Assembly (NCBI RefSeq): GCF_014202315.1
Contig: NZ_JACHGN010000002.1
Location: 528,306-592,305, forward strand
Direction: 5' to 3'
DNA length: 64,000 bases
Origin: Thermocatellispora tengchongensis
GTDB taxonomy: Bacteria; Actinomycetota; Actinomycetes; Streptosporangiales; Streptosporangiaceae
Under the pieces are notes generated by a model, which saw nothing but the letters and a program-made list of their open reading frames with translations, was not told the origin of the DNA and searched no databases. The translations under genes were made by a program, and so were the position numbers. Shown here one piece after another: positions 36,096-45,281 of the stretch (its first letter is position 1; each line of letters starts with the position of its first letter).

Positions 36096-37157
36096 ATGAG
36101 CCGGGACGGACGGTCGGGCGGGGTGCGGTGGGTGCCCGCGGATCGGCTGGGGCGGATCGTGCGGTCGATCCTGGGGGCGGCCGGGGCCTCGGTGGAGGCG
36201 GGGCGGATCGTGGCCGGGTCCTTGGTGGAGGCCAACCTCGTGGGGCACGACTCGCACGGCGTGCGCAGGCTGGGGCCGTACCTGGACGCGGTGGCGGCGG
36301 GGGTGATCGTGCCGGCGGCGCGGCCCGAGGAGGTGCGGACGGCCGGGGCGAGTGCGGTCGTGAGCGGGAACCGCGGCTTCGGGCAGCCTGCCGCGCGGCT
36401 CGCGGTCGAGGTGGCCTCCCGGCTGGCGGCCCACCATGGCACGGCCACCGTCGCGATCCGCGAGTGCAACCACATCGGCAGGCTGGGTGAGTACGCCGCC
36501 GCGCTCGCCGAGGCGGGGATGATCGGCATCGTGCTCGGCAACGCCGATCCCATGGTGGCCCCCTACGGCGGACGGGAGCGGCGGCTCGGTACCAACCCGC
36601 TGGCCTGGGCCGCCCCTCGCGCCGAGGGCGAGGCCCCGGTGCTGATGGACTGGTCCACCGCCGCCCTGGCCGAGGGCAAGGTCGCGGTCGCGCTCGCCCG
36701 CGGCGAGCCCGTGCCGGAGGGCGCGGTCGTGGACCGCGACGGGCGGCCCACGACCGACCCCGCCGACCTGTACCGGGGCGGGGCGCTGCTGCCGTTCGGC
36801 GGGCACAAGGGCTATGGGCTGAGCGTGCTGATCGAACTGGCCGGCGGCCTGCTCGCCGGGGCCGGCGTCTCCTGCCTGCCCGGCTACGGCGGCGGGTTCG
36901 GCACGGTCGTGCTCGCCGTGGACATCGCCGCGTTCCTGCCGCTCTCGCGGTTCCGGGAGCAGGCCGAGGAGCTGTGCCGGGCGCTGCGCGACACCCCGCC
37001 CGCCGCCGGCTTCGACCGGGTCCTGGTCCCGGGTGAGATCGAGGCGCGCACCCGCCGCGAGCGCCTGCGAGACGGCGTCCCCCTGACCGAGGCCGAGTGG
37101 CGCGAGCTGCGCGAGCTGGCCGCGCGCACCGGCGCGGGCGAGCCCGTCCCGCCGTAA
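36096..37157 (+). CDS. Ldh-family (malate/L-lactate-type) NAD(P)-dependent dehydrogenase
   Basis: 353 residues of the LdhD/YlbC/MdhA superfamily, not the classical Rossmann LDH. Motifs: LVEANLVGHDSHGVRRLGPYLDAV, VSGNRGFGQPAARLAVEVA, ECNHIGRLGEYAAALAEAGMIGIVLGN, RRLGTNPLAWAAPR and LPFGGHKGYGLSVLIELAGGLLAG. H residues in DSHGV and CNHIG and K in GGHKG are the usual catalytic and cofactor contacts. Members act on malate, sulfolactate, ureidoglycolate or delta-1-piperideine-2-carboxylate; the substrate here cannot be told. GGAGGG precedes the ATG; 49 bases before an MHS transporter gene, probably its uptake partner. Confidence 0.87.
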   Translation: MSRDGRSGGVRWVPADRLGRIVRSILGAAGASVEAGRIVAGSLVEANLVGHDSHGVRRLGPYLDAVAAGVIVPAARPEEVRTAGASAVVSGNRGFGQPAARLAVEVASRLAAHHGTATVAIRECNHIGRLGEYAAALAEAGMIGIVLGNADPMVAPYGGRERRLGTNPLAWAAPRAEGEAPVLMDWSTAALAEGKVAVALARGEPVPEGAVVDRDGRPTTDPADLYRGGALLPFGGHKGYGLSVLIELAGGLLAGAGVSCLPGYGGGFGTVVLAVDIAAFLPLSRFREQAEELCRALRDTPPAAGFDRVLVPGEIEARTRRERLRDGVPLTEAEWRELRELAARTGAGEPVPP

Positions 37158-37206
37158 CGGGCACCGGCGGCCACCGCGCCGCCGCGCGCGCGCGAGGAGA
37201 GGGAGC

Positions 37207-38664
37207 ATGCCAGAGCCGACCCATCCCCCGGCAGAGCCCCCGAGGGTGCCGTCAGAGTCCCCGGAGGTGCCGCCGCCGCGGCGATCTGAGGCGGGGACCG
37301 GGAGTGTTCCGCCGCGCGGGCCCGCCGGGCGGCCTGCCGAGGGGCGGGAGTTACGGCGGGTCGTCGGGGGTGCGCTGGTGGGGACGGCGCTGGAGTGGTA
37401 CGACTTCTTCATCTACGGCACCGCCGCCGCGCTGGTGTTCGGTGACCTGTTCTTCCCCGGTGACGACCCGGCGGCGGGGACCTTGGCCGCGTTCGCCACG
37501 TTCGGGGTCGGGTTCCTGTTCCGGCCGCTCGGCGGGATCGTGTTCGGGCACCTCGGCGACCGCATCGGCCGCCGTGCCACGCTGATCGCGACCACGCTGA
37601 TCATGGGGATCGCGACCGGTCTGATCGGCCTGCTGCCCACCTACGACGCGATCGGGCTGTGGGCGCCCGCGTTGCTGACGCTGCTGCGGATCTGCCAGGG
37701 GCTGGGCGCCGGGGCGGAGTTCGGCGGCGCGTCCACGCTGCTGGCCGAGCACGCGCCCCCGGGGCGGCGCGGCTTCTACTGCTCCTTCGCCCAGACCGGG
37801 GTGCAGATCGGCCTGGTGCTGGGCACCGGCGCGTTCCTGCTGGTCGGCCTGATGCCGGAGGGGCCGCGGGAGTCGTGGGGCTGGCGGCTGCCGTTCCTGG
37901 CCGGGTTCGCCATGATCGCCGTGGCGCTGTACGTGCGGCTGCGGGTCGCCGAGTCTCCGGTGTTCCGGCGGATGGAGAGCACCCGGCGGGTCGTGCGGAT
38001 GCCGGTCCTGGAGGCGGTGCGCAGGCATCCGCGCGGCCTGCTCATCGGCATCGGCGCGCACATCGGCGACACCGCGCTGATCTACACCCTGGCCACCTTC
38101 ACCGTCTCGTACGCCACCGCCGAGCTGGGGCTGCCGGGGTCCACCGTCCTGGCCGGGGTGCTGATCTTCGGCGTGGTGGTCATCGCGCTGCAGCCCGTCT
38201 ACGGCGCCCTGTCGGACCGGGTCGGGCGGCGCCCGCTGAACATCTTCTCCGTCGTCTTCGCCGCGCTGTTCTGGTTCCCGTACTTCCTGCTGGTGCAGAC
38301 CGGAACCCCGGCGCTGATCCACCTCGCGATGGTGGTGATGACCGCGTTCGGCTTCGCCCCCATGGTGGCGGTCCAGCCCGCCTTCTACGCCGAGCTGTTC
38401 GGCGCCCGCGTACGCTACAGCGGCTTCGCCACCTCCCGGGAGCTGAGCACCGCGCTGGTCGGGTTCTCGCCGTTCGTCGCGGCCTACCTCACCGGCCTGC
38501 TGGACGGGGCGCCGTGGCTGGTGGCCGCGTACCTGGTGGCGACCGCGCTGGTGACGCTGGTGGCGTTCGTCTTCTCGGCCGAGACCAAGGACATGGACAT
38601 CACCGCCATCGACCCCGGCCGTCCTGAAACTTTCGGCGCCGCTGGCAGCGGAACCGCAGGGTGA
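37207..38664 (+). CDS. MHS-family MFS transporter
   Basis: 485 residues, 12 predicted membrane helices after a 45-residue Pro-rich cytoplasmic start. GTALEWYDFFIYGTAAALVFGDLFFP and HLGDRIGRRATLIATTLIMG are signatures of the metabolite:H+ symporter (ShiA/ProP) family; RICQGLGAGAEFGGASTLLAEHAPPGRRG is the loop after helix 4. It likely imports a small carboxylate used by the Ldh-type enzyme. A TTA leucine codon sits at 37351-37353. GAGGGAG precedes the ATG. The last codons contain a GAAACTTTC box that may serve the next gene. Confidence 0.88.
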   Translation: MPEPTHPPAEPPRVPSESPEVPPPRRSEAGTGSVPPRGPAGRPAEGRELRRVVGGALVGTALEWYDFFIYGTAAALVFGDLFFPGDDPAAGTLAAFATFGVGFLFRPLGGIVFGHLGDRIGRRATLIATTLIMGIATGLIGLLPTYDAIGLWAPALLTLLRICQGLGAGAEFGGASTLLAEHAPPGRRGFYCSFAQTGVQIGLVLGTGAFLLVGLMPEGPRESWGWRLPFLAGFAMIAVALYVRLRVAESPVFRRMESTRRVVRMPVLEAVRRHPRGLLIGIGAHIGDTALIYTLATFTVSYATAELGLPGSTVLAGVLIFGVVVIALQPVYGALSDRVGRRPLNIFSVVFAALFWFPYFLLVQTGTPALIHLAMVVMTAFGFAPMVAVQPAFYAELFGARVRYSGFATSRELSTALVGFSPFVAAYLTGLLDGAPWLVAAYLVATALVTLVAFVFSAETKDMDITAIDPGRPETFGAAGSGTAG

Positions 38665-38727
38665 GCAGGTGATGCCTTCGAAAGTTTTCTCAATATCGTT
38701 GACACATTTCGGGCCGCTTCGCACACT
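38626..38727 (+). promoter_or_regulatory. Deacetylase promoter with xylanase-type boxes
   Basis: GAAACTTTCGG (38626-38636, inside the transporter's last codons) and CGAAAGTTTTC (38679-38689) resemble the CGAAACTTTCG xylanase box; the first is identical over 11 bases to that before the GH10 gene. TTGACA (38699-38704) with CACACT 17 bases on is the likely promoter. Confidence 0.65.
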
Positions 38728-38757
38728 GAGTCCTCCAGCGACAGCGGAGGTACAGCC

Positions 38758-39786
38758 GTGCTCGACAGCGCCGTCTCGACCGACGCGGGCAGGACACGCC
38801 GATCCGGCCCGCGTACCGCCCTCATCACCGGTGTCATCGCCATCCTCACCCTGGGCTTCGCCATGACGATCTCCCAGCCCGCCACGGCCGCCGACTGCAG
38901 CGCCGGCTACGTCGGCCTGACCTTCGACGACGGGCCCAACCCGGGCAACACCGCCAACCTGCTCAACGCCCTGAGGTCCAACGGCCTGCGCGCCACCATG
39001 TTCAACACCGGGCAGAACGCGCAGAACAACCAGGCGCTGGTCCGGGCGCAGGTGGACGCCGGCATGTGGGTCGGCAACCACAGTTGGTCCCACCCGCACA
39101 TGACCCAGTTGAGCGGCTCCCAGATGCTCTCGGAGCTTCAGCGCACCCAGCAGGTCATCCAGCAGGCCACCGGCACGGCGCCCCGGCTGTTCCGCCCGCC
39201 GTACGGCGAGACCAACGCCACCCTCCGGTCGGTCGAGCAGCAGCTCGGGCTGACCGAGATCCTGTGGGACGTCGACTCCCAGGACTGGAACGGCGCGAGC
39301 ACCGCGCAGATCGTGCAGGCCGCGAGCAGGCTGCAGAACGGCCAGATCATCCTGATGCACGACCAGTACGCCACCACGCTCGCGGCCATCCCGCAGATCG
39401 CGGCCAACCTGCGCAGCCGCAACCTGTGCGCCGGCATGATCTCGCCCGCCACCGGCAGGGCCGTGGCCCCCGACGGCGGCGGACCGGGCAACCCGACCAC
39501 CACGCCGACGCCCGGGGGCGCCTGCACCGCCACGATCTCGGCCGGGCAGCAGTGGAGCGACCGGTTCAACCTGTCCGTCTCGGTCTCCGGGACGAACTCC
39601 TGGGTCGTCACGGTGACCCTGCGCAGCCCGCAGCGGGTCATCGCCACCTGGAACGGCACCCCGAGCTGGGATTCCAGCGGCACCGTGATGACGATGCGGC
39701 CGAACGGCAGCGGCAACACCTTCGGCTTCACCGTCATGCACAACGGGAACTGGACCTGGCCGTCCGTCTCGTGCCGGGCGGGCTGA
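38758..39786 (+). CDS. Secreted CE4 polysaccharide deacetylase with CBM2
   Basis: 342 residues. Signal peptide ends near ATAAD (residue 45). The CE4 domain (about 46-235) has the metal-binding and base Asp in [10 protein letters not shown], HxxxH in [17 protein letters not shown] and the catalytic His in ILMHDQYA; overall it resembles Streptomyces acetylxylan esterase AxeA. A Pro/Thr/Gly linker leads to a C-terminal CBM2 (about 255-342, [23 protein letters not shown]... with conserved Trp). It probably removes acetyl groups from xylan, supporting the GH10 enzyme; chitin activity is an alternative. GGAGG before the GTG. Confidence 0.9.
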   Translation: MLDSAVSTDAGRTRRSGPRTALITGVIAILTLGFAMTISQPATAADCSAGYVGLTFDDGPNPGNTANLLNALRSNGLRATMFNTGQNAQNNQALVRAQVDAGMWVGNHSWSHPHMTQLSGSQMLSELQRTQQVIQQATGTAPRLFRPPYGETNATLRSVEQQLGLTEILWDVDSQDWNGASTAQIVQAASRLQNGQIILMHDQYATTLAAIPQIAANLRSRNLCAGMISPATGRAVAPDGGGPGNPTTTPTPGGACTATISAGQQWSDRFNLSVSVSGTNSWVVTVTLRSPQRVIATWNGTPSWDSSGTVMTMRPNGSGNTFGFTVMHNGNWTWPSVSCRAG

Positions 39787-39862
39787 TCCCGCGCCGGCGC
39801 TCTCCCCGATGGACCGCGCCCCGCTCGCCGGGTTCGCCGAACCGGCGCGGCCGGGAGGCGGT

Positions 39863-39892
39863 GGGCCCGTGGCCGGCGCCGGCCACGGGCCC
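39863..39892. terminator. 30-bp perfect palindrome between convergent genes
   Basis: Left arm GGGCCCGTGGCCGGC pairs exactly with the right arm with no spacer. It lies 76 bases after the deacetylase stop and 46 before the ABC gene end, so a two-way terminator is the natural reading. Confidence 0.7.
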
Positions 39893-39938
39893 GGCCATGC
39901 CACCGCGCCGCCGGCCGGCCTCGGACGCCTGAGACCCC

Positions 39939-41831
39939 TCACCGGTACGCGGCGGCCTGCAGCGTGTACAGCTCGGCGTACAGGCCGCCGAGGGCCATCA
40001 GCTCCTCGTGCGTGCCCTCCTCGGCGACCTTGCCGTGGTCCAGCACGTAGATGCGGTCGGCGTACCTGACGCTGGCCAGGCGATGCGTGATGAGCACGAC
40101 CGTACGCCCGTCCGCGTGCCGCCTGATCCGCTCGAACAGCGCGTGCTCCGCCCGCGCGTCCAGGGCCGCCGTCGGCTCGTCGCAGATCAGCAGCGGCGCG
40201 TCCCGGTGGAAGCCGCGGGCGACCGCGATGCGCTGCCACTGGCCGCCCGACAGCTCCGCGCCGTCCTTGAACCGCCGGTCCAGCAGCGTGCGGTAACCGT
40301 GCGCCAGCTCCGCGATCACCTCGTCGGCGCCCGCCACCCTGGCCGCGGCCAGCAGCTCCGCCTCGCCCTTGTCGGTGCCCATCGTGATGTTGTAGCGGGC
40401 GGTGAGCGGCCAGCGGGTGTGGTCCTGGGCGATGACGGCGATCGACGCGCGCAACTCGTCCGGTTCGACCAGGCGCACGTCCAGGCCGTCCCAGGCGACG
40501 GTGCCGCCCTGCGGCTCGTACAGGCCCGCCAGGATCTTGGCCATGGTGGTCTTGCCGGAGCCGTTTTCGCCCACGAACGCGATCACCTCGCCCCGCCTGA
40601 TCTCCATGGACACCCCGTGCAGCGCCGGGCTCTCGGCGCCCGGATAGCAGAAGGTGACGTCCTCGGCGGTGATCCGGGCGAAGGAGCGCGGCGCGGGCTC
40701 GGGGCGCGGGCCGGTCAGGCGGCGCTCGGCGCCGGCGCAGAAGTCGAGGAAGTCGGTGTAGTACAGGCCCTCCTCGTACAGGCGGTTCACCGAGTGCATC
40801 AGGGTGGCCAGGGACGACTGGCCCGACCTGATCGCCAGGATCGCGGTGCCGGCCACGGCCAGCGGGACCGCGGCCACGGCGAGCAGGACGCCCAGCGCCA
40901 GGTAGACCAGGCCGGTGCCGACGCCGCCCAGCGCCTCCCCGGCCAGGCGGGCGACGGTCTGCCGCCGGGCCAGGCGCAGCATGACCTCCTGCTCGGCCCG
41001 CGCCACCGCGTCGTACATGCGCAGCAGGAAGCCGCGCATGCCGAAGGCCCGCACCTCGGCCGCCGAGCTGCGGTTGGCCAGCAGGTCGCCGACGATCCAC
41101 TTGCGGCGGTGCACGGGGATGAGGGCGTACATGGTGGTGTAGCGCATGCGCGCCGACCGCACGGCGGCCCAGGCGTCGGGCAGCACGGCGAGCAGCAGCA
41201 GCGGCAGCAGCACCGGGTGCAGCACCCCGAGCACGCCCGCCACGGCCACCAGGCCGACCAGCGCGGTCATGACGTTGATCGCCGACATCACCACCGCGTC
41301 CGCGGTGGCCACCCCGCGTGCCCTGGCCCGCTGCAACGCGTCGTGGAAGTCGGGGTCGTCGTAGGCGATCAGCTCGACCCGGCTGGTGAGGCCGTACAGG
41401 CGCTCCTCGCTGATCCGGGACACCTGCGGGTCCAGGCGCGACTGCGCCCAGCCCGCGACCGCCTGCGTCGTCGTACGCAGTGCCGCCGCCGCGGCGACCA
41501 GCGCCAGCGCGGGCAGCGCGTCGCGCACCCGGTCGGGTGTGGGCCCGGAGCGGAACAGCGCCTCCAGCACCCCGGTGGTCGCGAGCAGCCCGAACGCCGT
41601 GCACACCCCGCCGGCCAGGTTGCCCGCCACCGCCGTCAGCGCGTCGCGCGGACTGGCCCGCCAGGCCATCCGCCACGCCTCGGCCACCAGCGCGGGCAGC
41701 CGCCGTGCGATCGTCAGGAAGCGCACCTCGGCCATCTGGTCGATGTGCGCGTACCAGTCGGAGGCCGTGACCTCCCCGATGTCCAGTCCGTCGTCGTCAT
41801 GCTCCCCGGTGGTGCGCTCGGCTTCGGCCAT
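39939..41831 (-). CDS. ABC exporter, fused permease-ATPase
   Basis: 630 residues: an N-terminal six-helix ABC-type permease (about 50-340) and a C-terminal ATPase (about 385-630). Walker A is GENGSGKTT, Q-loop IAQDHT, signature LSGGQWQRIAVARGF, Walker B LLICDEPTAALD, H-loop ITHR. It would work as a homo- or heterodimer to export a lipid, peptide or drug. The ATG at 41831 is preferred; the frame is open further upstream but without conserved sequence. No second half-transporter or biosynthetic gene is adjacent, so the cargo is unknown. Confidence 0.88.
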   Translation of the reverse strand: MAEAERTTGEHDDDGLDIGEVTASDWYAHIDQMAEVRFLTIARRLPALVAEAWRMAWRASPRDALTAVAGNLAGGVCTAFGLLATTGVLEALFRSGPTPDRVRDALPALALVAAAAALRTTTQAVAGWAQSRLDPQVSRISEERLYGLTSRVELIAYDDPDFHDALQRARARGVATADAVVMSAINVMTALVGLVAVAGVLGVLHPVLLPLLLLAVLPDAWAAVRSARMRYTTMYALIPVHRRKWIVGDLLANRSSAAEVRAFGMRGFLLRMYDAVARAEQEVMLRLARRQTVARLAGEALGGVGTGLVYLALGVLLAVAAVPLAVAGTAILAIRSGQSSLATLMHSVNRLYEEGLYYTDFLDFCAGAERRLTGPRPEPAPRSFARITAEDVTFCYPGAESPALHGVSMEIRRGEVIAFVGENGSGKTTMAKILAGLYEPQGGTVAWDGLDVRLVEPDELRASIAVIAQDHTRWPLTARYNITMGTDKGEAELLAAARVAGADEVIAELAHGYRTLLDRRFKDGAELSGGQWQRIAVARGFHRDAPLLICDEPTAALDARAEHALFERIRRHADGRTVVLITHRLASVRYADRIYVLDHGKVAEEGTHEELMALGGLYAELYTLQAAAYR

Positions 41832-42098
41832 GCCCGCAGTGTGCGCGCGGCCCCGGCGCCTGACCATGCCCGCCGGGGTCACGCCAGGTAATCGCCGCGG
41901 CACCCAAATGTGATCGTTCCGCTTCTTCCCCCGCGCCGGTTTCGCGGCGCGCCGCTGGGCAGCAGGGGGAGCGGAACCGTACGCGAAGGGGGACCGCCGT
42001 CCTTCGCGACGTCCTTCGCGACGTTCTGTGGCGTGCACAACGGGCCGGCCTGAGGCGCCGGCGGGTGATCGCGCTGAGGCGCCGTCGCGTAACCGCGC

Positions 42099-42350
42099 TC
42101 AGGCGCCCAGGTCGCGTACGACGTTGTCCAGGCGCGCGGCGAGCGTGTCGATGTCCTGGTCGCTGAGGTCACCGCCGGGTATGAGTGACATGAGGTCGGC
42201 GCGACTGGCGATCACCATGCCGCGGTGCGCCTCGTCGATCTCCGCGGCCGGCAGGACCACGCACTCGCCCCGCACGAACACCAGCGTCGCGTCGTCGCGG
42301 TCGGAGCGCAGCAGCTCGCGCACGCATTCCCGATCGATCAGAGTGTTCAT
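42099..42350 (-). CDS. Small hypothetical protein
   Basis: 83 residues, acidic, soluble: MNTLIDRECVRELLRSDRDDATLVFVRGECVVLPAAEID, then DLMSLIPGGDLSDQDIDTLAARLDNVVRDLGA. No known family. The codon bias and a GGGCAGGG ribosome-binding site support it as real. It diverges from the SRPBCC gene over 112 bases that include AT-rich promoter-like sequence (AAAAGATCATTCG). Confidence 0.6.
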   Translation of the reverse strand: MNTLIDRECVRELLRSDRDDATLVFVRGECVVLPAAEIDEAHRGMVIASRADLMSLIPGGDLSDQDIDTLAARLDNVVRDLGA

Positions 42351-42462
42351 GCCCTGCCCGTTCCCCGCTCCCGCGCGCTAAACGTCACCGGTTCCGCTGT
42401 GCGGTGCGGACGGATGCGATAAAAGATCATTCGTCTCTGATGTCGCTCCCCCCGAGGTGGAG

Positions 42463-43131
42463 ATGAACACGATCCTCCGGTTATTCGTGGCGCCGCTGTT
42501 CGCCGCGGCGCTCGCCGTCACCGCGCTCGCCGCCCCGGTCGGCGCCCAGACCGCCACGGACACCGCCATGGACACCGCCACGGACACCGACCCCCAGCTC
42601 GCCGCCGAATGGCAGCACGCCTGGGACACCCACAAGTTCTACGACACCACGCCCCCGGCCCCCGGCTCCGGCCGCAGCCGGGTGCAGACCAGCATCTCGA
42701 TCACGATCGACGCCCATCCGCAGCGCGTCTTCGCCGTGTACTCCAACCTGGAGAACCACATCGGACGGGCGGCGTTCCTCACCCGGGTCGTCACGCACAA
42801 GGACTGGTGCGAGGGCGACACCCGCTACATCAACCTCACGGCGATCGAGGAGATCCCGTACGAGGGCCAGATCGTGGTCAGCAACACCCACGCCCAGCAG
42901 CGCATCCACCGCGACGAGCTCTACTACGAGACCGACACCTGGTCGCTGCCCGGCGTCGTCACCCACCAGAAGATCGTATTCACCAAGGTGAAGGGCGGGA
43001 CCAAGGTCACCGAGCACCTCACCTTCGACGCCGACGACTCACTGATCGACTTCGTCGTCACCAACGGCGTGGCCTCGCACCAGCAGACGCAGGCGGCGCT
43101 GAAGCAGGCGATCGAGAGCGGTCGGCTCTGA
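42463..43131 (+). CDS. Secreted SRPBCC-fold protein
   Basis: 222 residues. Signal peptide MNTILRLFVAPLFAAALAVTALAAPVGAQ, a short Asp/Thr repeat (TATDTAMDTATDTD) and then a START/Bet v1-like domain with SISITIDAHPQRVFAVYSNLENH and VTEHLTFDADDSLIDFVVTNG. Lipid- or polyketide-binding is typical for this fold, but most SRPBCC proteins are cytoplasmic, so secretion is notable. GAGG lies five bases before ATG 42463. A TTA codon is codon 7 (42481-42483). Confidence 0.75.
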   Translation: MNTILRLFVAPLFAAALAVTALAAPVGAQTATDTAMDTATDTDPQLAAEWQHAWDTHKFYDTTPPAPGSGRSRVQTSISITIDAHPQRVFAVYSNLENHIGRAAFLTRVVTHKDWCEGDTRYINLTAIEEIPYEGQIVVSNTHAQQRIHRDELYYETDTWSLPGVVTHQKIVFTKVKGGTKVTEHLTFDADDSLIDFVVTNGVASHQQTQAALKQAIESGRL

Positions 43132-43182
43132 TCCAGGCGGGGCGCGCCCACCCCGGGCCGCGCCCCGGCTCAGGGTCCTGTC

Positions 43183-44211
43183 TCAGCGTCCCGCGAGGAG
43201 GTCCTGCGCCGCGTCCAGGACCTCCTCGGTCGTCACCCCGGCCACCCAGGACGCGTCGTGCGGGCAGCGCTCGGCGGTCAGATCGACGCCGCTGGCCCCG
43301 CACACCGGGCAGGCCAGGACCCAGGACAGCAGCGGCCGGTGCCGGCCGCAGGCCAGGGGGGCGGCGTTGATCGCGTTGCCGCACCAGTAGATGCCCACCG
43401 TGGGGGCGCCCACGGCCGCGGCCAGGTGGCGCGGGCCGGTGTCGTTGGCGATGACCAGGTCGCACCGCTCGTACAGGGCCGCCAGCCCGCCCATGCCCAG
43501 GCCGTCCACCAGCGGGAGGGCCGGGCGGCGCATCGCCGCGACGACGTCGTGCACCAGCTCGCGCTCCGCGCCCGTCCCGGTGACCACGACCGGACGGCCC
43601 AGCCGGTCGGCCACGGCCGCGAACCTGCGGGCCGGCCAGCGGCGGCGCGGATCGCCGGCGCCCGGGTGCACCGCCACCAGGCCGGGCGGCGGCTCGCCGA
43701 GCACGCGGGCCAGCTCGGCCCGGTCGGCCGCGGTCACCGCGATCCGGGGCTCGGCGGTCTCGGTACGCGCCCCGACCAGGGCGGCGACCTCCAGCATGCG
43801 CAGCGTCTCGTGCTGGAAGTAGTGGTAGGGCACCCAGCGGTCCAGCCGTTCCGCGTCGGGGGTGCGCAGCCCGGCGGTGAGCCGGGCGCCGAGCGCGCGT
43901 ACGAACGGGTTGGAGTAGCGCCCGCCCCCGTGGAGTTGCACCGCCAGGTCGAACCGGCGCCGGCGCAGGCCGTCGTACAGGCCGGGCGGGGCCGCTGGGC
44001 CGTCGGCGGGGGCCGACACGCCCGCCACCGGCGGCAGCGCGATCACCTCGTCCACCGGCCCCGGCCGACCGGCCAGGAAACGCCTGTGCCAGTCCTGCCC
44101 CAGCAGGGTGAGCCGCGCCTGCGGGTAGGCGCGTTTGAGCGCCTCGATCGCCGGCAGCGACACCACCAGGTCGCCGAGGGCGTTGGCGCGCAGCACCGCG
44201 ATCCGCCGCAC
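43183..44211 (-). CDS. Glycosyltransferase family 9 (heptosyltransferase-like), copy 1
   Basis: 342 residues from GTG 44211; the frame is open to 44313 but the extra 34 residues are Gly-rich and unconserved. GT9 motifs: RRIAVLRANALGDLVVSLPAIEALKRAYP, VAVHPGAGDPRRRWPARRFAAVADRL and LVIANDTGPRHLAAAVGAPTVGIYW. A cysteine-rich C-terminus (LACPVCGASGVDLTAERCPHD) may bind metal. In Gram-positive bacteria such enzymes add sugars to cell-surface or secondary metabolites. Transcribed away from a paralogous GT9 gene; two GTGTACGGC repeats lie just before the start. Confidence 0.8.
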   Translation of the reverse strand: MRRIAVLRANALGDLVVSLPAIEALKRAYPQARLTLLGQDWHRRFLAGRPGPVDEVIALPPVAGVSAPADGPAAPPGLYDGLRRRRFDLAVQLHGGGRYSNPFVRALGARLTAGLRTPDAERLDRWVPYHYFQHETLRMLEVAALVGARTETAEPRIAVTAADRAELARVLGEPPPGLVAVHPGAGDPRRRWPARRFAAVADRLGRPVVVTGTGAERELVHDVVAAMRRPALPLVDGLGMGGLAALYERCDLVIANDTGPRHLAAAVGAPTVGIYWCGNAINAAPLACGRHRPLLSWVLACPVCGASGVDLTAERCPHDASWVAGVTTEEVLDAAQDLLAGR

Positions 44212-44351
44212 CCCTTCGACAAGGCCGTACACACCGCCGTACACAAGGCCGTCCCCGCACACCCCCGCTGCCACCTCCCGACCTGCTCCTTCCCCTCCGC
44301 CCCGGCCGGACACCCCGCGCGCCGCGCCCCGATCCCGGGTACGTCTTGCGC

Positions 44352-45281
44352 ATGCCGGCCGTGCTGATGCTCCGCGCGCTGAACCTGGGCGACCTGCTCG
44401 TCAGCGTGCCCGCCATGCGCGCGCTGCGGCGCCGCTACCCGCGCCACCGCATGCTGCTGGCCGGCAACCCCGCCCTGGCCGAGGTGGCCGCGCTCACGGG
44501 AGCCGTGGACGAGTGCGTGCCGCACCGGGGCCTCGGCCCGCCCGCGGTCGCGGCGCCCGACGTGGCCGTCGATCTGCACGGGGTCCTGCCCGGCAGCGTA
44601 CGGGCGCTCCAGGCCCTGCGTCCGCGCCGCCTCGTCGCCTTCGCCTGCGCCGAGGCGGGGCACACCGGCGGGCCGCTCGTGCGGGAGGTGGAGCACGAGG
44701 TGGCCAAGTGGTGCCGCCTGGTCAGATACGACGGCGCCGACGCGGACGAGGGCGACCTGCTGCTGCCGCCTCCGGACGTCGCGAGCCCCCGCCCCGGCGC
44801 GGCCGTGCTCCATCCGGGCGCCGGGTACGGCAGCAAGCGGTGGCCGCCCGCCCGGTTCGCGGCGGTCGCCCGCGCCCTCGCCGCCCAGGGGCACGAGGTG
44901 GTCATCACCGGCACGGCGGCCGAACGCGGCCTGGCCGCCCGGGTGGCCGCCGCGGCCGGGCTGCCCGAGACGGCGAACCTGGCCGGCACCACCGGCATCG
45001 GCTCGCTGCTCGCCCTGGTGCACGAGGCGGCGCTGGTGATCAGCGGCGACACGGGGGTGGCCCACCTGGCGACGGCGTACGAGCGCCCCTCGGTCGTCCT
45101 GTTCGGCCCGGCCTCGCCGCGCATCTGGGGCCCGCCCGCCAAGCCCTGCCACGTCGCGCTCTGGCACGGCACGGGCGAACGCGAGGTGCTGGCCGACCGC
45201 CCGGACCCCGCCCTGCTCCGCATCACCGTCCCGGAGGTGCTCGCCGCGGCGGCCCGGGTCCTGGCCGCGTCCCCGGCCTAG
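44352..45281 (+). CDS. Glycosyltransferase family 9 (heptosyltransferase-like), copy 2
   Basis: 309 residues. MPAVLMLRALNLGDLLVSVPAMRALRRRYP, AVLHPGAGYGSKRWPPARFAAVARAL and LVISGDTGVAHLATAYERPSVVLFGP are standard GT9 motifs and match copy 1 position by position. TACGTC lies shortly before the ATG with no Shine-Dalgarno, so a leaderless start is likely. It diverges from copy 1 and converges on kdpD with a four-base overlap. A two-step glycosylation by the pair is a reasonable inference. Confidence 0.86.
   Translation: MPAVLMLRALNLGDLLVSVPAMRALRRRYPRHRMLLAGNPALAEVAALTGAVDECVPHRGLGPPAVAAPDVAVDLHGVLPGSVRALQALRPRRLVAFACAEAGHTGGPLVREVEHEVAKWCRLVRYDGADADEGDLLLPPPDVASPRPGAAVLHPGAGYGSKRWPPARFAAVARALAAQGHEVVITGTAAERGLAARVAAAAGLPETANLAGTTGIGSLLALVHEAALVISGDTGVAHLATAYERPSVVLFGPASPRIWGPPAKPCHVALWHGTGEREVLADRPDPALLRITVPEVLAAAARVLAASPA

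Noticed and set aside
37351-41676. 1441-codon minus-strand open frame
   Set aside because: Antisense shadow of the transporter, deacetylase and ABC genes; composition is His/Arg/Gly-rich and no domain is recognisable.
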